Position numbers and translations under genes: made by a program. Below are positions 7,753-14,599 of a stretch of 14,599 bases of DNA, one piece after another. The notes below the pieces were generated by a model. It ran no database searches. It had not been told where the DNA came from and saw only the letters and a program-made list of their open reading frames with translations. This DNA is from JBDKJS01 sp039806065 (GTDB taxonomy: Bacteria > Bacteroidota > Bacteroidia > AKYH767-A > 2013-40CM-41-45). The stretch covers positions 1 to 14,599 of the forward strand of contig JBDKJS010000070.1 of the NCBI GenBank assembly GCA_039806065.1. Direction: 5' to 3'. Each line of letters opens with the position of its first letter. Within the stretch, counting starts at the first letter, position 1.

Positions 7753-9249
7753 TTATTTTTTAGATTTCGACTTTGTAGTCTCCTCTTTTTCATTCAATTG
7801 CTTCTCTAACTCAGCTATTCTTTTCTTCATGTTTTGAATAGTCTTGTAGTTATCATCCATTTCACTACGGTTGATCAATGGTAAAAATGACATTGATTTT
7901 TCCATCATCACATCTACTTCTTTTTTTAGCAAGTGTTGTAGTTCTGCTAACTCACCTTGAACCTTTGCAAAAGCCGGAGTTTCAAAAAGGTTAACAAATG
8001 TTTTGTCACTTATATTTGTGTATTCAGTATATAGCGCGGCCAAACCCTTAAATCCTTCTTCACTGTTCATTTTTTGTTGTACTTGTTCTGCTACTTTTTG
8101 CATGGCATTCAATCCAGCTTGATAAACCAGTTGATTGTATTCGTTCAATTTTAAATTATATCTCACCATTTTATCAGCAATACTTTGCATGGCTTCCATA
8201 TTTTGTTTTTGCAGGCTTGGTGTAAGCATTCTAAACATTGGCCCAAAGTGTTCATTGGTGAATGTTAGTAATTGATTCCAATTATTTAAAAGCAGCTGAT
8301 TCATAGGTCCAAAATTCATTTGACCGTTTAATTGTTGCATATTTTGGTTGAAGTAATTCATCATTGGATTCATCATCCCATTCCATTGTTGTTGCATTTG
8401 TTGTATCGCAGGATTAAATTGATTCATCCAGCTATTGAATGGATTAGCAGTATTAAATAAATTAGCCCAAGGGTTCATTGCGTTCATCATAGGATTAGCA
8501 TTCATCGAAAACATATTGCCCCAACTCTTAGTCCAATCTTGACTGAAAAAACTATTACCAGTCATGTTGTTCATCATAGTTGCAAATGGATTCGATTGTT
8601 TGAAGAACTGACCAAAAAAATCATTGTAAGTATTCATGTTCATCATGTTCTTAAAACCTTCTGCATTGAAAGTTTTGTTTTGTAAATGCTGAATGAATGG
8701 AGTCCATATGGCTGCAAATTTTTCAAAACTTTGTTGCATGTTTTGTATTCCGTGCATAGCATCTTTTGCAGTAGAATTTTCTGTCATTTTCACCAGTTCA
8801 TTGTAAGAAGCTGTCAAACTGTCGTTCCATTGCTTAAATAAGTCCATGTTATTGGCGAATGCTGCTTTCATTTGCTCACCTGTACCGTTTAAATTAGGAA
8901 TGTTATTAATGGTTTGATCAACATAATTTTTCATTGTATTCATGCTGAAATCCATGAAGTTACGTGTCATGGCTAGTTGTTGGTCCATCCACTGCTTGGC
9001 AGTTTGGGTATAGGCATCGCTTTGCGCCCATTTCTTGTTATCCTTCATTTTTTCGGTGGTTTCATTCATAAAGCTCAACTGCCCATCTAGCCAATTTTTG
9101 TACAAATCAGAACCCTTTTCAATAGTTTGATTTAAGTCATTGTTGGAAGATAGTTGTTTGGTGTTGCTAACCATGGTATCTACCATTTTCTTTTGATTTT
9201 CTACTACTGTTTCGAAAATGTTGCCTGTTGAGGTGGTTTTAGTTGCCAT
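7753..9249 (-). CDS. phaE: PhaE-like subunit of class III polyhydroxyalkanoate synthase, with Asn/Met-rich insert
   Basis: PhaE is the non-catalytic partner of the class III PHA synthase PhaC and acts at the surface of PHA granules. The C-terminal third carries the family pattern: RYNLKLNEYNQLVYQ (363-377), AFAKVQGELAEL (426-437), then FLPLINRSEMDDNYKTI (455-471) leading into a coiled coil. This is the counterpart of the PhaE 'lPtRsEvD' signature. The first 190 residues are amphipathic, phasin-like helices. Residues 201-310 are extremely rich in Asn (about 25) and Met (about 18), with recurrent Asn-Pro and aromatic residues. At 498 residues the protein is much longer than typical PhaE (roughly 350-380). 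It ends in a Lys-rich tail. No phaC is adjacent. A general phasin is the alternative, but the C-terminal signature favours PhaE. Confidence 0.75.
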   Translation of the reverse strand: MATKTTSTGNIFETVVENQKKMVDTMVSNTKQLSSNNDLNQTIEKGSDLYKNWLDGQLSFMNETTEKMKDNKKWAQSDAYTQTAKQWMDQQLAMTRNFMDFSMNTMKNYVDQTINNIPNLNGTGEQMKAAFANNMDLFKQWNDSLTASYNELVKMTENSTAKDAMHGIQNMQQSFEKFAAIWTPFIQHLQNKTFNAEGFKNMMNMNTYNDFFGQFFKQSNPFATMMNNMTGNSFFSQDWTKSWGNMFSMNANPMMNAMNPWANLFNTANPFNSWMNQFNPAIQQMQQQWNGMMNPMMNYFNQNMQQLNGQMNFGPMNQLLLNNWNQLLTFTNEHFGPMFRMLTPSLQKQNMEAMQSIADKMVRYNLKLNEYNQLVYQAGLNAMQKVAEQVQQKMNSEEGFKGLAALYTEYTNISDKTFVNLFETPAFAKVQGELAELQHLLKKEVDVMMEKSMSFLPLINRSEMDDNYKTIQNMKKRIAELEKQLNEKEETTKSKSKK

Positions 9250-9366
9250 TTTTTATAGGATTACCTTTTTTTATTTTTGTCTAATTATCAATGCTTTGAT
9301 CAATTACCATACTAATCTGCCCACATCTGCCAATTTATCTGATTTTATTTTCTTAGCTTCGCATTG

Positions 9367-9378
9367 CTTTTGCAAAAG
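9367..9378. repeat. 12-bp perfect palindrome in the phaE-phaJ intergenic region
   Basis: CTTTTGCAAAAG is a perfect palindrome. It lies about 36 bp downstream of the phaE-like -7 element, within the predicted transcript leader, and 85 bp upstream of the phaJ start. It could be the operator of a regulator shared by both PHA genes. It could also be chance, since half-sites of this AT-rich kind are common. Confidence 0.35.
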
Positions 9379-9413
9379 GCTTGATAATCAGCACTAATAT
9401 TTTTTTCAGGCCG

Positions 9414-9445
9414 CAAAGATACAACTATTTCTTAGAATATGCAAA
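9414..9445 (-). promoter_or_regulatory. Promoter of the phaE-like gene
   Basis: On the minus strand, TTTG (9442-9445) and TATCTTTG (9414-9421) are exact -33 and -7 matches for the Bacteroidota sigma factor, with a 20-nt spacing. The start would lie near 9405, giving a leader of roughly 155 nt before the phaE-like ATG. The -33 element lies only about 20 bp upstream of the phaJ start codon, so the two divergent genes have closely packed control regions. Confidence 0.7.
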
Positions 9446-9463
9446 CCTTAACCTTTTATTAAT

Positions 9464-9874
9464 ATGATAAACTCTGGAGATCAATTTAAACACCTATTTA
9501 ACTACACCCAACAAGATGTTGACGACTATGCCCGTGTAAGCGGTGATACTAATCCACTTCACATTGACCAAGCTGCTGGAAAGGCTAGCATGTTTGGCCG
9601 ATGCATCATTCACGGATACCTAGGGGCTAGTGTATTTACTAAAATGTTTGGTACTACTGTATTTGCTGATGGAAATGTATACATGATGCAAAATTTGAAG
9701 TTTTTAAAACCCATGTTTGTGGATACCAATTATGAAGCTGTTGTAACAGTAAAGGAAATTTTTGCTGATAAGAATAGAATTCTTTATACCACTGAAGTAT
9801 TTGATGCCACCACTGGCGATAAAACCATTACAGGTGAAGCCATGTTGCTTAATAAGAAGCAATACGTTTGGTAA
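9464..9874 (+). CDS. phaJ: (R)-specific enoyl-CoA hydratase, PhaJ-like MaoC family
   Basis: This is a 136-residue single hot-dog domain. The hydratase-2 motif is clear: SGDTNPLHID with D28 and H33, spaced as the catalytic Asp/His pair of characterised PhaJ enzymes. It is followed by FGRCIIHGYLGAS (44-56). The family converts trans-2-enoyl-CoA from beta-oxidation into (R)-3-hydroxyacyl-CoA, the monomer for PHA synthase. Divergence from the phaE-like gene (214-nt shared intergenic region) supports a PHA role. A role in another MaoC-dependent acyl-CoA pathway cannot be excluded. No exact TAnnTTTG element is well placed upstream on this strand. A strong hairpin terminator follows the stop by 26 nt. 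Confidence 0.85.
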   Translation: MINSGDQFKHLFNYTQQDVDDYARVSGDTNPLHIDQAAGKASMFGRCIIHGYLGASVFTKMFGTTVFADGNVYMMQNLKFLKPMFVDTNYEAVVTVKEIFADKNRILYTTEVFDATTGDKTITGEAMLLNKKQYVW

Positions 9875-9900
9875 CAATATCCTTTCAAGTTGAAACAATA

Positions 9901-9929
9901 AAAGCCGCACTTCATTAGCGCGGCTTTTT
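9901..9929 (+). terminator. Rho-independent terminator after phaJ
   Basis: AAAGCCGC (9901-9908) pairs with GCGGCTTT (9920-9927) around an 11-nt loop and is followed by further T residues. Read on the opposite strand, the hairpin is also followed by a short T-rich run. It sits only 17 nt before the start of the SET-domain gene. Confidence 0.8.
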
Positions 9930-9945
9930 CTTAGCTGATCATACA

Positions 9946-10392
9946 ATGCCTTATTTAGATAAATATTTAAAAATTAAGAAAAGCCAAATTGCAGGCGCTG
10001 GTCTCGGACTTTTTACAACTATTGATATTAAAAAAGGAACCAGAATTACGGAATATGCTGGTGCACTTAAGACTTGGAAAGTGCTAGCACCTAAGGATGG
10101 CTACAATGCTTATATTTTTAAATTGAATAGCAGGTGGGGGATTGATGGAGCAAAAAAATTAAAGTCCTTTGGAAGGTATGCTAATGATGCCACCGGACCT
10201 ACAAGAACACCTGGCCTTCGAAATAACTGTTGTTATGAAACAGTAAAATTAAAGTGTTTTTTAGATGCTTCGAGAAATATAAAGGCTGGAAGTGAGTTAC
10301 TAGTACCCTATGGAGGAAATTTTTGGCAACTGGTGAAAAAAATAAACCAATTAGAAGATGCTAAAAGTAAGAAAGCGAATAGAAAAGTTTAA
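9946..10392 (+). CDS. SET-domain protein (putative protein lysine methyltransferase)
   Basis: This 148-residue protein is almost entirely a SET domain. The N-terminal AdoMet-side motif is AGAGLGLFTT (16-25), with GTRITEYAG (31-39). The region matching the canonical RFxNHS motif is GRYANDA (76-82), with Asp where His is usual. ASRNIKAGSELLVPYG (108-123) supplies the C-terminal motif with the conserved Tyr (Y122). There is no separate pre- or post-SET zinc region; the post-SET part is the short FWQLVKK stretch and a Lys-rich tail. Substrates of such small bacterial SET proteins are generally unknown. The gene lies directly after the phaJ terminator with no clear promoter, and its 3' end overlaps the next gene by 35 nt. 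Confidence 0.82.
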   Translation: MPYLDKYLKIKKSQIAGAGLGLFTTIDIKKGTRITEYAGALKTWKVLAPKDGYNAYIFKLNSRWGIDGAKKLKSFGRYANDATGPTRTPGLRNNCCYETVKLKCFLDASRNIKAGSELLVPYGGNFWQLVKKINQLEDAKSKKANRKV

Positions 10393-10855
10393 GAACAAAG
10401 GGGAGAAATCCTCTTGGAGCTACCTAGCGATTACTGCCAATCAAGCCAAGAAATTACATTCAGCCAACCGAAAATCATTCCGGGTGAAGGGGACAATAGA
10501 TCATGTACCCATCCATGGCATTGCAGTGATGCCGCTCGGCAATGGCCAATATATTATTCCTTTAAATGCTAATTTACGAAATCAACTACAAAAGGAATCA
10601 GGTGATTTTGTTACCTTAGAACTAATACTTGACACTAAAATACCCCCATTAAATGCCGATTTGCTTATGTGCATTAATGATGAACCATTGGCCGCATCTA
10701 AATTTAACCAAATTCCTCCATCACACCAACGTTATTATAGCAAATGGGTGGAAGCAGCCAAAACCACCTCCACCCAAGCCAATAGAATAGCCCGAATTAT
10801 TAATGGGCTTTTAAATAATTACACTTTTGCCGAAATATTAAAAAGTAAAATTTAA
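10358..10855 (+). CDS. DUF1905 / YdeI-OmpD-associated (OmdA) family protein
   Basis: Residues about 17-92 match the DUF1905 pattern: KSSWSYLAI (17-25), NRKSFRVKGTID (37-48) and YIIPLNANLR (65-74). Residues about 115-160 match the YdeI/OmdA module: FNQIPPSHQRYYSKW (116-130), then EAAKTTSTQANRIARII. The two-domain fusion is common in Bacteroidota and has no established biochemical role; the 'bacteriocin-protection' name comes from distant homology. The ATG at 10358 lies inside the SET-domain gene, so the two are probably co-transcribed and translationally coupled. The stop overlaps that of the convergent protease gene by 4 nt. Confidence 0.82.
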   Translation: MLKVRKRIEKFKNKGEKSSWSYLAITANQAKKLHSANRKSFRVKGTIDHVPIHGIAVMPLGNGQYIIPLNANLRNQLQKESGDFVTLELILDTKIPPLNADLLMCINDEPLAASKFNQIPPSHQRYYSKWVEAAKTTSTQANRIARIINGLLNNYTFAEILKSKI

Positions 10856-12384
10856 TAGGTAAGCGCTAAATTTACGGCATTGCCAGCATTCAAATTTCCA
10901 TATCCCTTACTACCAGACCTTGTGGGGTAAAATTGCGCTGTTTGTTCCATGATGCTGATAACTTGACTTTTTGTTAGCGTTGGTTTAACAGACCACACCA
11001 AAGCTGCAATGCCAGCAGCAGTGGCAGTAGCAGCACTGCTGCCTCCTATATATGCTCCGCCAGTTCCACTTGGTTTTAATGAAACACTGTTTCGGCTTGA
11101 GCTAGCATTCCGCTCCATTACAACAGTAAAATCAACTTGGCTACCATCATGGCAACTGCTGCATTTACTTCCGTTTTCTTTTACTCCAGTCACGGCTACA
11201 CACTCACTCCAGGCTGCTGGGTAAATTACACCCCACCATGCCGTCCAACTAAATGAGGTTCCTGCAGCAGCTAAAATTAATTTACCTCTATTATTTGCAT
11301 AGGTAATTCCATCATATAACACATTGCTACTAAATGGGGTGCCAATACTCATGCTTATAATTTTAACATCTGCATTATTTCCTAATAATGTAAGTGCATT
11401 TTTAACTCCTGTTCTTTCGGCACTTCCGTCCAATACCACATCCTCACATGCTCTTACAAAATAAATATTACTTTGATAAGCTGCTCCCAAAGGGGCACCT
11501 AAATTGTTTCTGCTAGCCGCCACTAATCCACTCATGGAAGTACCATGAGTACAACTGCTATATGCGCTAGTGCCATAAGTGTAACCTGCGGTGAAAGTGC
11601 GGCCTACGGAACTCATTCCATTATTAAAATCAGTGCCAAGTATGGTTTGTGTATTGCTAATTCCAGCATCTATAACTCCCACTGTAATACCAGTACCACT
11701 ACTTGTGTTCCATGCTGAGGGAATATTCATATTTGCATAATTCCACGGTTGTAAGCATCCAGGTGTAATAGTACTTACATCAGCAGCTTGTACCGTAGTA
11801 GATGAGCTACTACAGCCGCTTGACGATTCAGGTGCTTGATTCAATGGATAGTAATCTATCGGTTCCAAATACCTAACATTTTCCAAGTTGGCCAATGTAG
11901 TTAATAACTGAGCATCAGTAGTAGCGATGGTTATGATGGGCAGCACGGCATCGTCCTCTACTACAAGTGCTGCTAAACTTACTGTTGGATCTAACTCTTG
12001 AGCTTTACTTACTATCAGGTTTAATAATGCATCATGTACTGCTTTCCATTCACCTTGTTGCAAATCTATCAGGTGCAAGTTTTCTTGTAGGTTCGTAAAA
12101 CCGGTTGGTTGATAGCCTATGGCTAGTTGATGGTTATTGTACTGAAGTGCACTCCATAAGGTAGTAAGGTCTACCCATTCCCATCTAAAATCATTTCTAG
12201 TGGCAATGGTTGATTTAACAAATTGGTCTAAATCTGATTGCGAAAGCGGATTGCCAGTGGGTGCAACTTGAGTAATTTTTTTTTGCTTAAGTTCATACCC
12301 ATTCGTTGCTGTTAACTTTAAAGGTGGCTCTTGCTTGCAGCTTACCATTGTTATTAGCATTAAAATCATAAGGTAGTTTTTCAT
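10852..12384 (-). CDS. Subtilisin-like (S8) serine protease, predicted lipoprotein
   Basis: The N-terminus MKNYLMILMLITMVSC ends in a lipobox-like TMVSC with C16, so lipid anchoring is likely. The following KQE could serve as a Bacteroidota surface-export signal (inference). Residues about 40-180 look like an I9-type pro-region. The catalytic triad is visible: D239 in GVIDAGIS, H280 in CTHGTSMSG, and S450 in GGSSAATATAAGIAALVW. Two deviations stand out. The Pro that normally follows the catalytic Ser motif is Ala. The usual oxyanion-hole Asn (AAGN) is Thr376 in LAAAGTSF. A CSSCH sequence (408-412) is also present. There is no T9SS tail. The gene is convergent with the YdeI-like gene and divergent from the LamG gene. 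Confidence 0.85.
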   Translation of the reverse strand: MKNYLMILMLITMVSCKQEPPLKLTATNGYELKQKKITQVAPTGNPLSQSDLDQFVKSTIATRNDFRWEWVDLTTLWSALQYNNHQLAIGYQPTGFTNLQENLHLIDLQQGEWKAVHDALLNLIVSKAQELDPTVSLAALVVEDDAVLPIITIATTDAQLLTTLANLENVRYLEPIDYYPLNQAPESSSGCSSSSTTVQAADVSTITPGCLQPWNYANMNIPSAWNTSSGTGITVGVIDAGISNTQTILGTDFNNGMSSVGRTFTAGYTYGTSAYSSCTHGTSMSGLVAASRNNLGAPLGAAYQSNIYFVRACEDVVLDGSAERTGVKNALTLLGNNADVKIISMSIGTPFSSNVLYDGITYANNRGKLILAAAGTSFSWTAWWGVIYPAAWSECVAVTGVKENGSKCSSCHDGSQVDFTVVMERNASSSRNSVSLKPSGTGGAYIGGSSAATATAAGIAALVWSVKPTLTKSQVISIMEQTAQFYPTRSGSKGYGNLNAGNAVNLALTY

Positions 12385-12451
12385 TTGGTGTTGTAGTGTT
12401 TAGTGGTTAGTAATGGTTGTTTTTTATTTGTATACCTATTTTGAAGTAGGG

Positions 12452-12485
12452 TAAAGATAAGGTTATATTTAATTTCAAGTTCAAA
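12452..12485 (-). promoter_or_regulatory. Candidate promoter of the subtilisin-like protease
   Basis: The minus strand reads TTTG (12482-12485), a 22-nt spacer, then TATCTTTA (12452-12459). This is one mismatch from TAnnTTTG with a slightly long spacer. It would give a leader of about 60 nt. Tentative. Confidence 0.35.
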
Positions 12486-12512
12486 ATCAGTGACTAAATA
12501 TTTGCCAATATT

Positions 12513-12527
12513 TTCCAAACTTTGGAA
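12513..12527. repeat. 15-bp palindrome, candidate operator
   Basis: TTCCAAA and TTTGGAA are perfect inverted arms of 7 bp around a single C. The arms are too close to form an RNA hairpin, so a protein-binding site is the more natural reading. It lies upstream of both candidate promoters in the divergent region. Confidence 0.4.
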
Positions 12528-12719
12528 TGCAACAAGGATAAATCCCACTTATTTTCATAAAATTGATTTCATACTTTCATTGCCATTTTTAGCCTTTGTC
12601 ATCATTAAATGGAAATTGATAATCAAATTCGTTTCACCTGGCTAGTACATTTGGCCTCCACTTTATTGACTGAAACGGAAAATTGTTTATTTTGGCATCT
12701 CAAATAAAAATTAAGTGAA

Positions 12720-14096
12720 ATGAAAAAAGTATTTTCTATCGGTTTGTTATTAATTCTACAACTAGTGGCTACTGCCCAAGTTAACAATTCGCTTAACTTT
12801 GATGGAATAGATGATGTGGCTTCTGTTCCTCAAGCCTCATCTCTTATCAGTGGTGCAGCAGGATTCAGTATGTCATTTTGGATAAAACCCGAAAATGGCT
12901 CGCCAGCCTTTCCTAACTTTGATGGCTTTGCAGGTTTTAGGAATAATAGTGATGCCGATTTTTATATTCTTCAACTTACAGCTACCGATGTAGAGGCTCG
13001 TTTCAGAAATAGCAATGGTGTTAATTTTGACATAATATCAAGCAGCTTAATACTCAATGCATGGCAACATTTTGCACTTACTTATAATGGCACTAACCTT
13101 ACACTTTACCATAACGGTGCAGTAGTAGGCACAGAGCCTGCATCAGGAATCATTAATAATGCTAGCGAGACATTTTTGATAGGGAATCTTGTTTTTCAAA
13201 CCTATGATTTTTATGCTGATGCTTCTTTGGATGAAGTGTCGCTTTGGAGCAAGGCTTTATCAGCAGCAGAGGTGCAGTGCCTTTATAAGGGATCGGCTGA
13301 TACCCTTGAAAACGATCTGAAATTATATTATAAATGTAACCAAGGTACGGCAGCCGGAAGCAATACAACTATTGGATCACTCATTAATTTTAACGGAACC
13401 AATCCAGCCGATTTAGCTGGTTTTTCATTGAATGGAACTAATTCAAATTTTGTGTCAGGTGCTGCATTGGTATATAATACTACAAATGCTAATTTGTGTC
13501 AGGGGGCTTCAATAAGTTTTCAAGGTCAAATAATCAACGCACCCGGTACATACTATGGAATTTACACAGATGCGAATGGTTGCGATTCTGTAGTGGCTTT
13601 GATAGCTACTGCTACCTCAGTAGATACTGTAGTAACCAGAAGTGGAAATATCCTTACTGCCCAAGCCACAGGTGCTACTTTTCAATGGTTGTATTGTGAT
13701 AGTAATTACCAGGTTATTCCAGGGGCTACACAGCAAAGTTTAATCCCAGTGTACAACGGTTCATATGCTGTAGCGGTCACTCAAAACGGATGCACTGATA
13801 CGAGTACTTGCAAGCTTATTACCACCATTGGTATTGACGAGCCGATATGGGCAAAAAGTATTTTGATTTTCCCAACAAGCGTAGTTGATGTAATGAACAT
13901 CACGAGTAATGGTAAGCAAGTATTACAAAAAGTAAATGTGTTTACCCTACAAGGATCATTGGTTCATAGTTTTGCGTGGCCATCAGGTGCAGCAAGCCTA
14001 CAATTGCCACTAAATAATCTAGCCACTGGGAGTTACCTGCTGGTGATTAAATCGGAAGATCAAACTCAAGCATCGTTTAAATTTTTAAAACAATAA
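12720..14096 (+). CDS. Secreted LamG-domain protein with T9SS C-terminal sorting domain
   Basis: Residues 1-20 form a signal peptide (ending VATAQ). Residues about 22-205 are a LamG/concanavalin A-like domain: SLNFDGIDDVASVP (24-37), FSMSFWIKP (49-57), WQHFALTYNGTNLTLYHNG (115-133), and SLDEVSLWSKALSAAEV (169-185). Residues about 255-365 carry one or two short Ig-like segments of the kind seen in Bacteroidota surface proteins: CQGASISF, YTDANGCDSVV, and GSYAVAVTQNGCTD. Residues about 372-458 resemble a type A sorting domain, with FPTSVVDVMNI in place of the usual YPNP start, then GSYLLVIKS. Export by the type IX system is expected. A carbohydrate-binding or adhesive role is plausible, but no catalytic residues were identified. 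Confidence 0.87.
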   Translation: MKKVFSIGLLLILQLVATAQVNNSLNFDGIDDVASVPQASSLISGAAGFSMSFWIKPENGSPAFPNFDGFAGFRNNSDADFYILQLTATDVEARFRNSNGVNFDIISSSLILNAWQHFALTYNGTNLTLYHNGAVVGTEPASGIINNASETFLIGNLVFQTYDFYADASLDEVSLWSKALSAAEVQCLYKGSADTLENDLKLYYKCNQGTAAGSNTTIGSLINFNGTNPADLAGFSLNGTNSNFVSGAALVYNTTNANLCQGASISFQGQIINAPGTYYGIYTDANGCDSVVALIATATSVDTVVTRSGNILTAQATGATFQWLYCDSNYQVIPGATQQSLIPVYNGSYAVAVTQNGCTDTSTCKLITTIGIDEPIWAKSILIFPTSVVDVMNITSNGKQVLQKVNVFTLQGSLVHSFAWPSGAASLQLPLNNLATGSYLLVIKSEDQTQASFKFLKQ

Positions 14097-14214
14097 CCAG
14101 CGTTTTGATAATGGTCAATATTCTATATGACCTCTCAAACTGGATGAGTGAATTAAGAATAATTGTTTTTTCAGCAATTGATAGTCGATCGCTTATTTAA
14201 CACAAGAAGTCGAT

Positions 14215-14599
14215 TTATTTGATTGCTTCGCTCGAATGGATGGCTTCAGTTATTTTTTTACTTAACTGTGCATCCACTATTTGTTTTGATAACAAGAGCA
14301 TATTTTTAATGGTGCGTGCATTGCTAATGCCATGACCGATCATCACCGTTTTATTAACTCCTAAGATGGGTGTGCCTCCGTAATCTTCAAAATTGAAACG
14401 GTCGAAATAGGCATCTTTAATTCCTCTTTTTTTAATTAATGTATAAAATGCTTCTGCTTCTTTTAAGATCACATTACCCGTAAATCCATCGCACACTATT
14501 ACATCCGCATGATCGTTGAACAAATCGCGTCCTTCAACATTTCCTACAAATCTAAAATCAGTACCTGCCTTCATCAAGGTGTAAGCTTCCTTTGCCAGT
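14215..14599 (-). CDS. plsX: Phosphate acyltransferase PlsX, C-terminal part (5' end beyond window)
   Basis: PlsX makes acyl-phosphate from acyl-ACP for the first step of phospholipid synthesis. The visible 127 or so residues include the strongly conserved FVGNVEGRDLF, ADVIVCDGFTGNVILKEAE, and YGGTPILGVNKTVMIGHG stretches and end in a normal C-terminal helix. The frame continues to the edge of the window, so the TTG at 14577 and the ATG at 14574 are internal. The stop lies 118 nt from the convergent LamG gene. That gap holds nothing clear. Confidence 0.93.
   Translation of the reverse strand, partial: LAKEAYTLMKAGTDFRFVGNVEGRDLFNDHADVIVCDGFTGNVILKEAEAFYTLIKKRGIKDAYFDRFNFEDYGGTPILGVNKTVMIGHGISNARTIKNMLLLSKQIVDAQLSKKITEAIHSSEAIK

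Larger units (their letters stand above)
12385..12719. other. 335-nt divergent intergenic region between protease and LamG genes
   Basis: No gene was seen here. It holds the candidate protease promoter (12452-12485, minus), a palindrome at 12513-12527, and TACATTTG at 12646-12653 (plus), which is an exact -7 match but lacks a good -33 partner. There is also TTATTTTG at 12687-12694, one mismatch, 18 nt after a TTG. Either of the last two could drive the LamG gene. No hairpin followed by a T-run was seen. Confidence 0.5.

Noticed and set aside
9272..9279. TATTTTTG, an exact plus-strand -7 match in the phaE-phaJ region
   Set aside because: It is part of a long T-rich run, lies 185 nt from phaJ and has no suitable -33 element, so chance is likely.
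9863..9870. TACGTTTG, an exact -7 promoter match near the end of phaJ
   Set aside because: It lies in the last codons of phaJ, its -33 partner is badly spaced, and a transcript from it would meet the strong terminator before the SET gene.
9704..9946. Minus-strand frame of 80 codons
   Set aside because: It covers the 3' half of phaJ and crosses the terminator hairpin. It shows no family motif and is best seen as a shadow.
13162..13368. Minus-strand frame within the LamG gene
   Set aside because: It is antisense to a well-supported LamG domain and has no coding character of its own.
14161..14179. AATTG...CAATT inverted repeat between the LamG gene and plsX
   Set aside because: The stem is only 5 bp, AT-rich, and not followed by a T-run, so it is not a credible terminator.

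Overview
The window looks like a chromosomal segment of a low-GC Bacteroidota. Four things point that way: two proteins with type IX secretion (T9SS) C-terminal sorting domains, a TPR-type sensor histidine kinase with a signal peptide, several well-placed TAnnTTTG promoter elements typical of the Bacteroidota sigma factor, and few recognisable Shine-Dalgarno sequences. I cannot fix the genus. No rRNA, tRNA, CRISPR array, insertion sequence or phage module was recognised.

Layout. (1) 1-1012: the 3' end of recJ (+) meets, head to head at the stops, a small PF04020 'phage holin family' membrane protein (-). (2) 1213-7429: five codirectional genes. They encode a TPR sensor kinase, a REC-HisKA-HATPase-REC hybrid, a secreted repeat protein with a T9SS tail, an Hpt protein, and a single receiver domain tethered to the membrane. 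Gaps are 4 nt, an 11-nt overlap, 2 nt and 42 nt, so the first four look like one operon. The receiver has its own strong promoter. (3) 7439-9874: polyhydroxyalkanoate (PHA) genes. A long PhaE-like PHA synthase subunit (-) diverges from a PhaJ-like (R)-enoyl-CoA hydratase (+). A two-TM small protein lies beyond the phaE terminator. No phaC is present in the window. (4) 9946-10855: a SET-domain protein overlaps a DUF1905/YdeI-like protein. (5) 10852-14096: a subtilisin-family lipoprotein (-) and a LamG/T9SS secreted protein (+) diverge from a 335-nt intergenic region. (6) 14215-end: the 3' end of plsX (-).

How the genes may work together. Region 2 carries every phosphorylatable residue needed for a multi-step His-Asp relay: H489 of the sensor, D59, H166 and D457 of the hybrid, H54 of Hpt, and D56 of the last receiver. 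It has no DNA-binding output domain. The terminal receiver is instead fixed to the inner membrane by a C-terminal helix, and a predicted seven-repeat secreted protein is translationally coupled inside the operon. This is the most unusual system in the window. In region 3, PhaJ would feed (R)-3-hydroxyacyl-CoA from beta-oxidation to a PHA synthase of which PhaE is the accessory subunit. The PhaE-like protein carries an unusual Asn/Met-rich middle segment.
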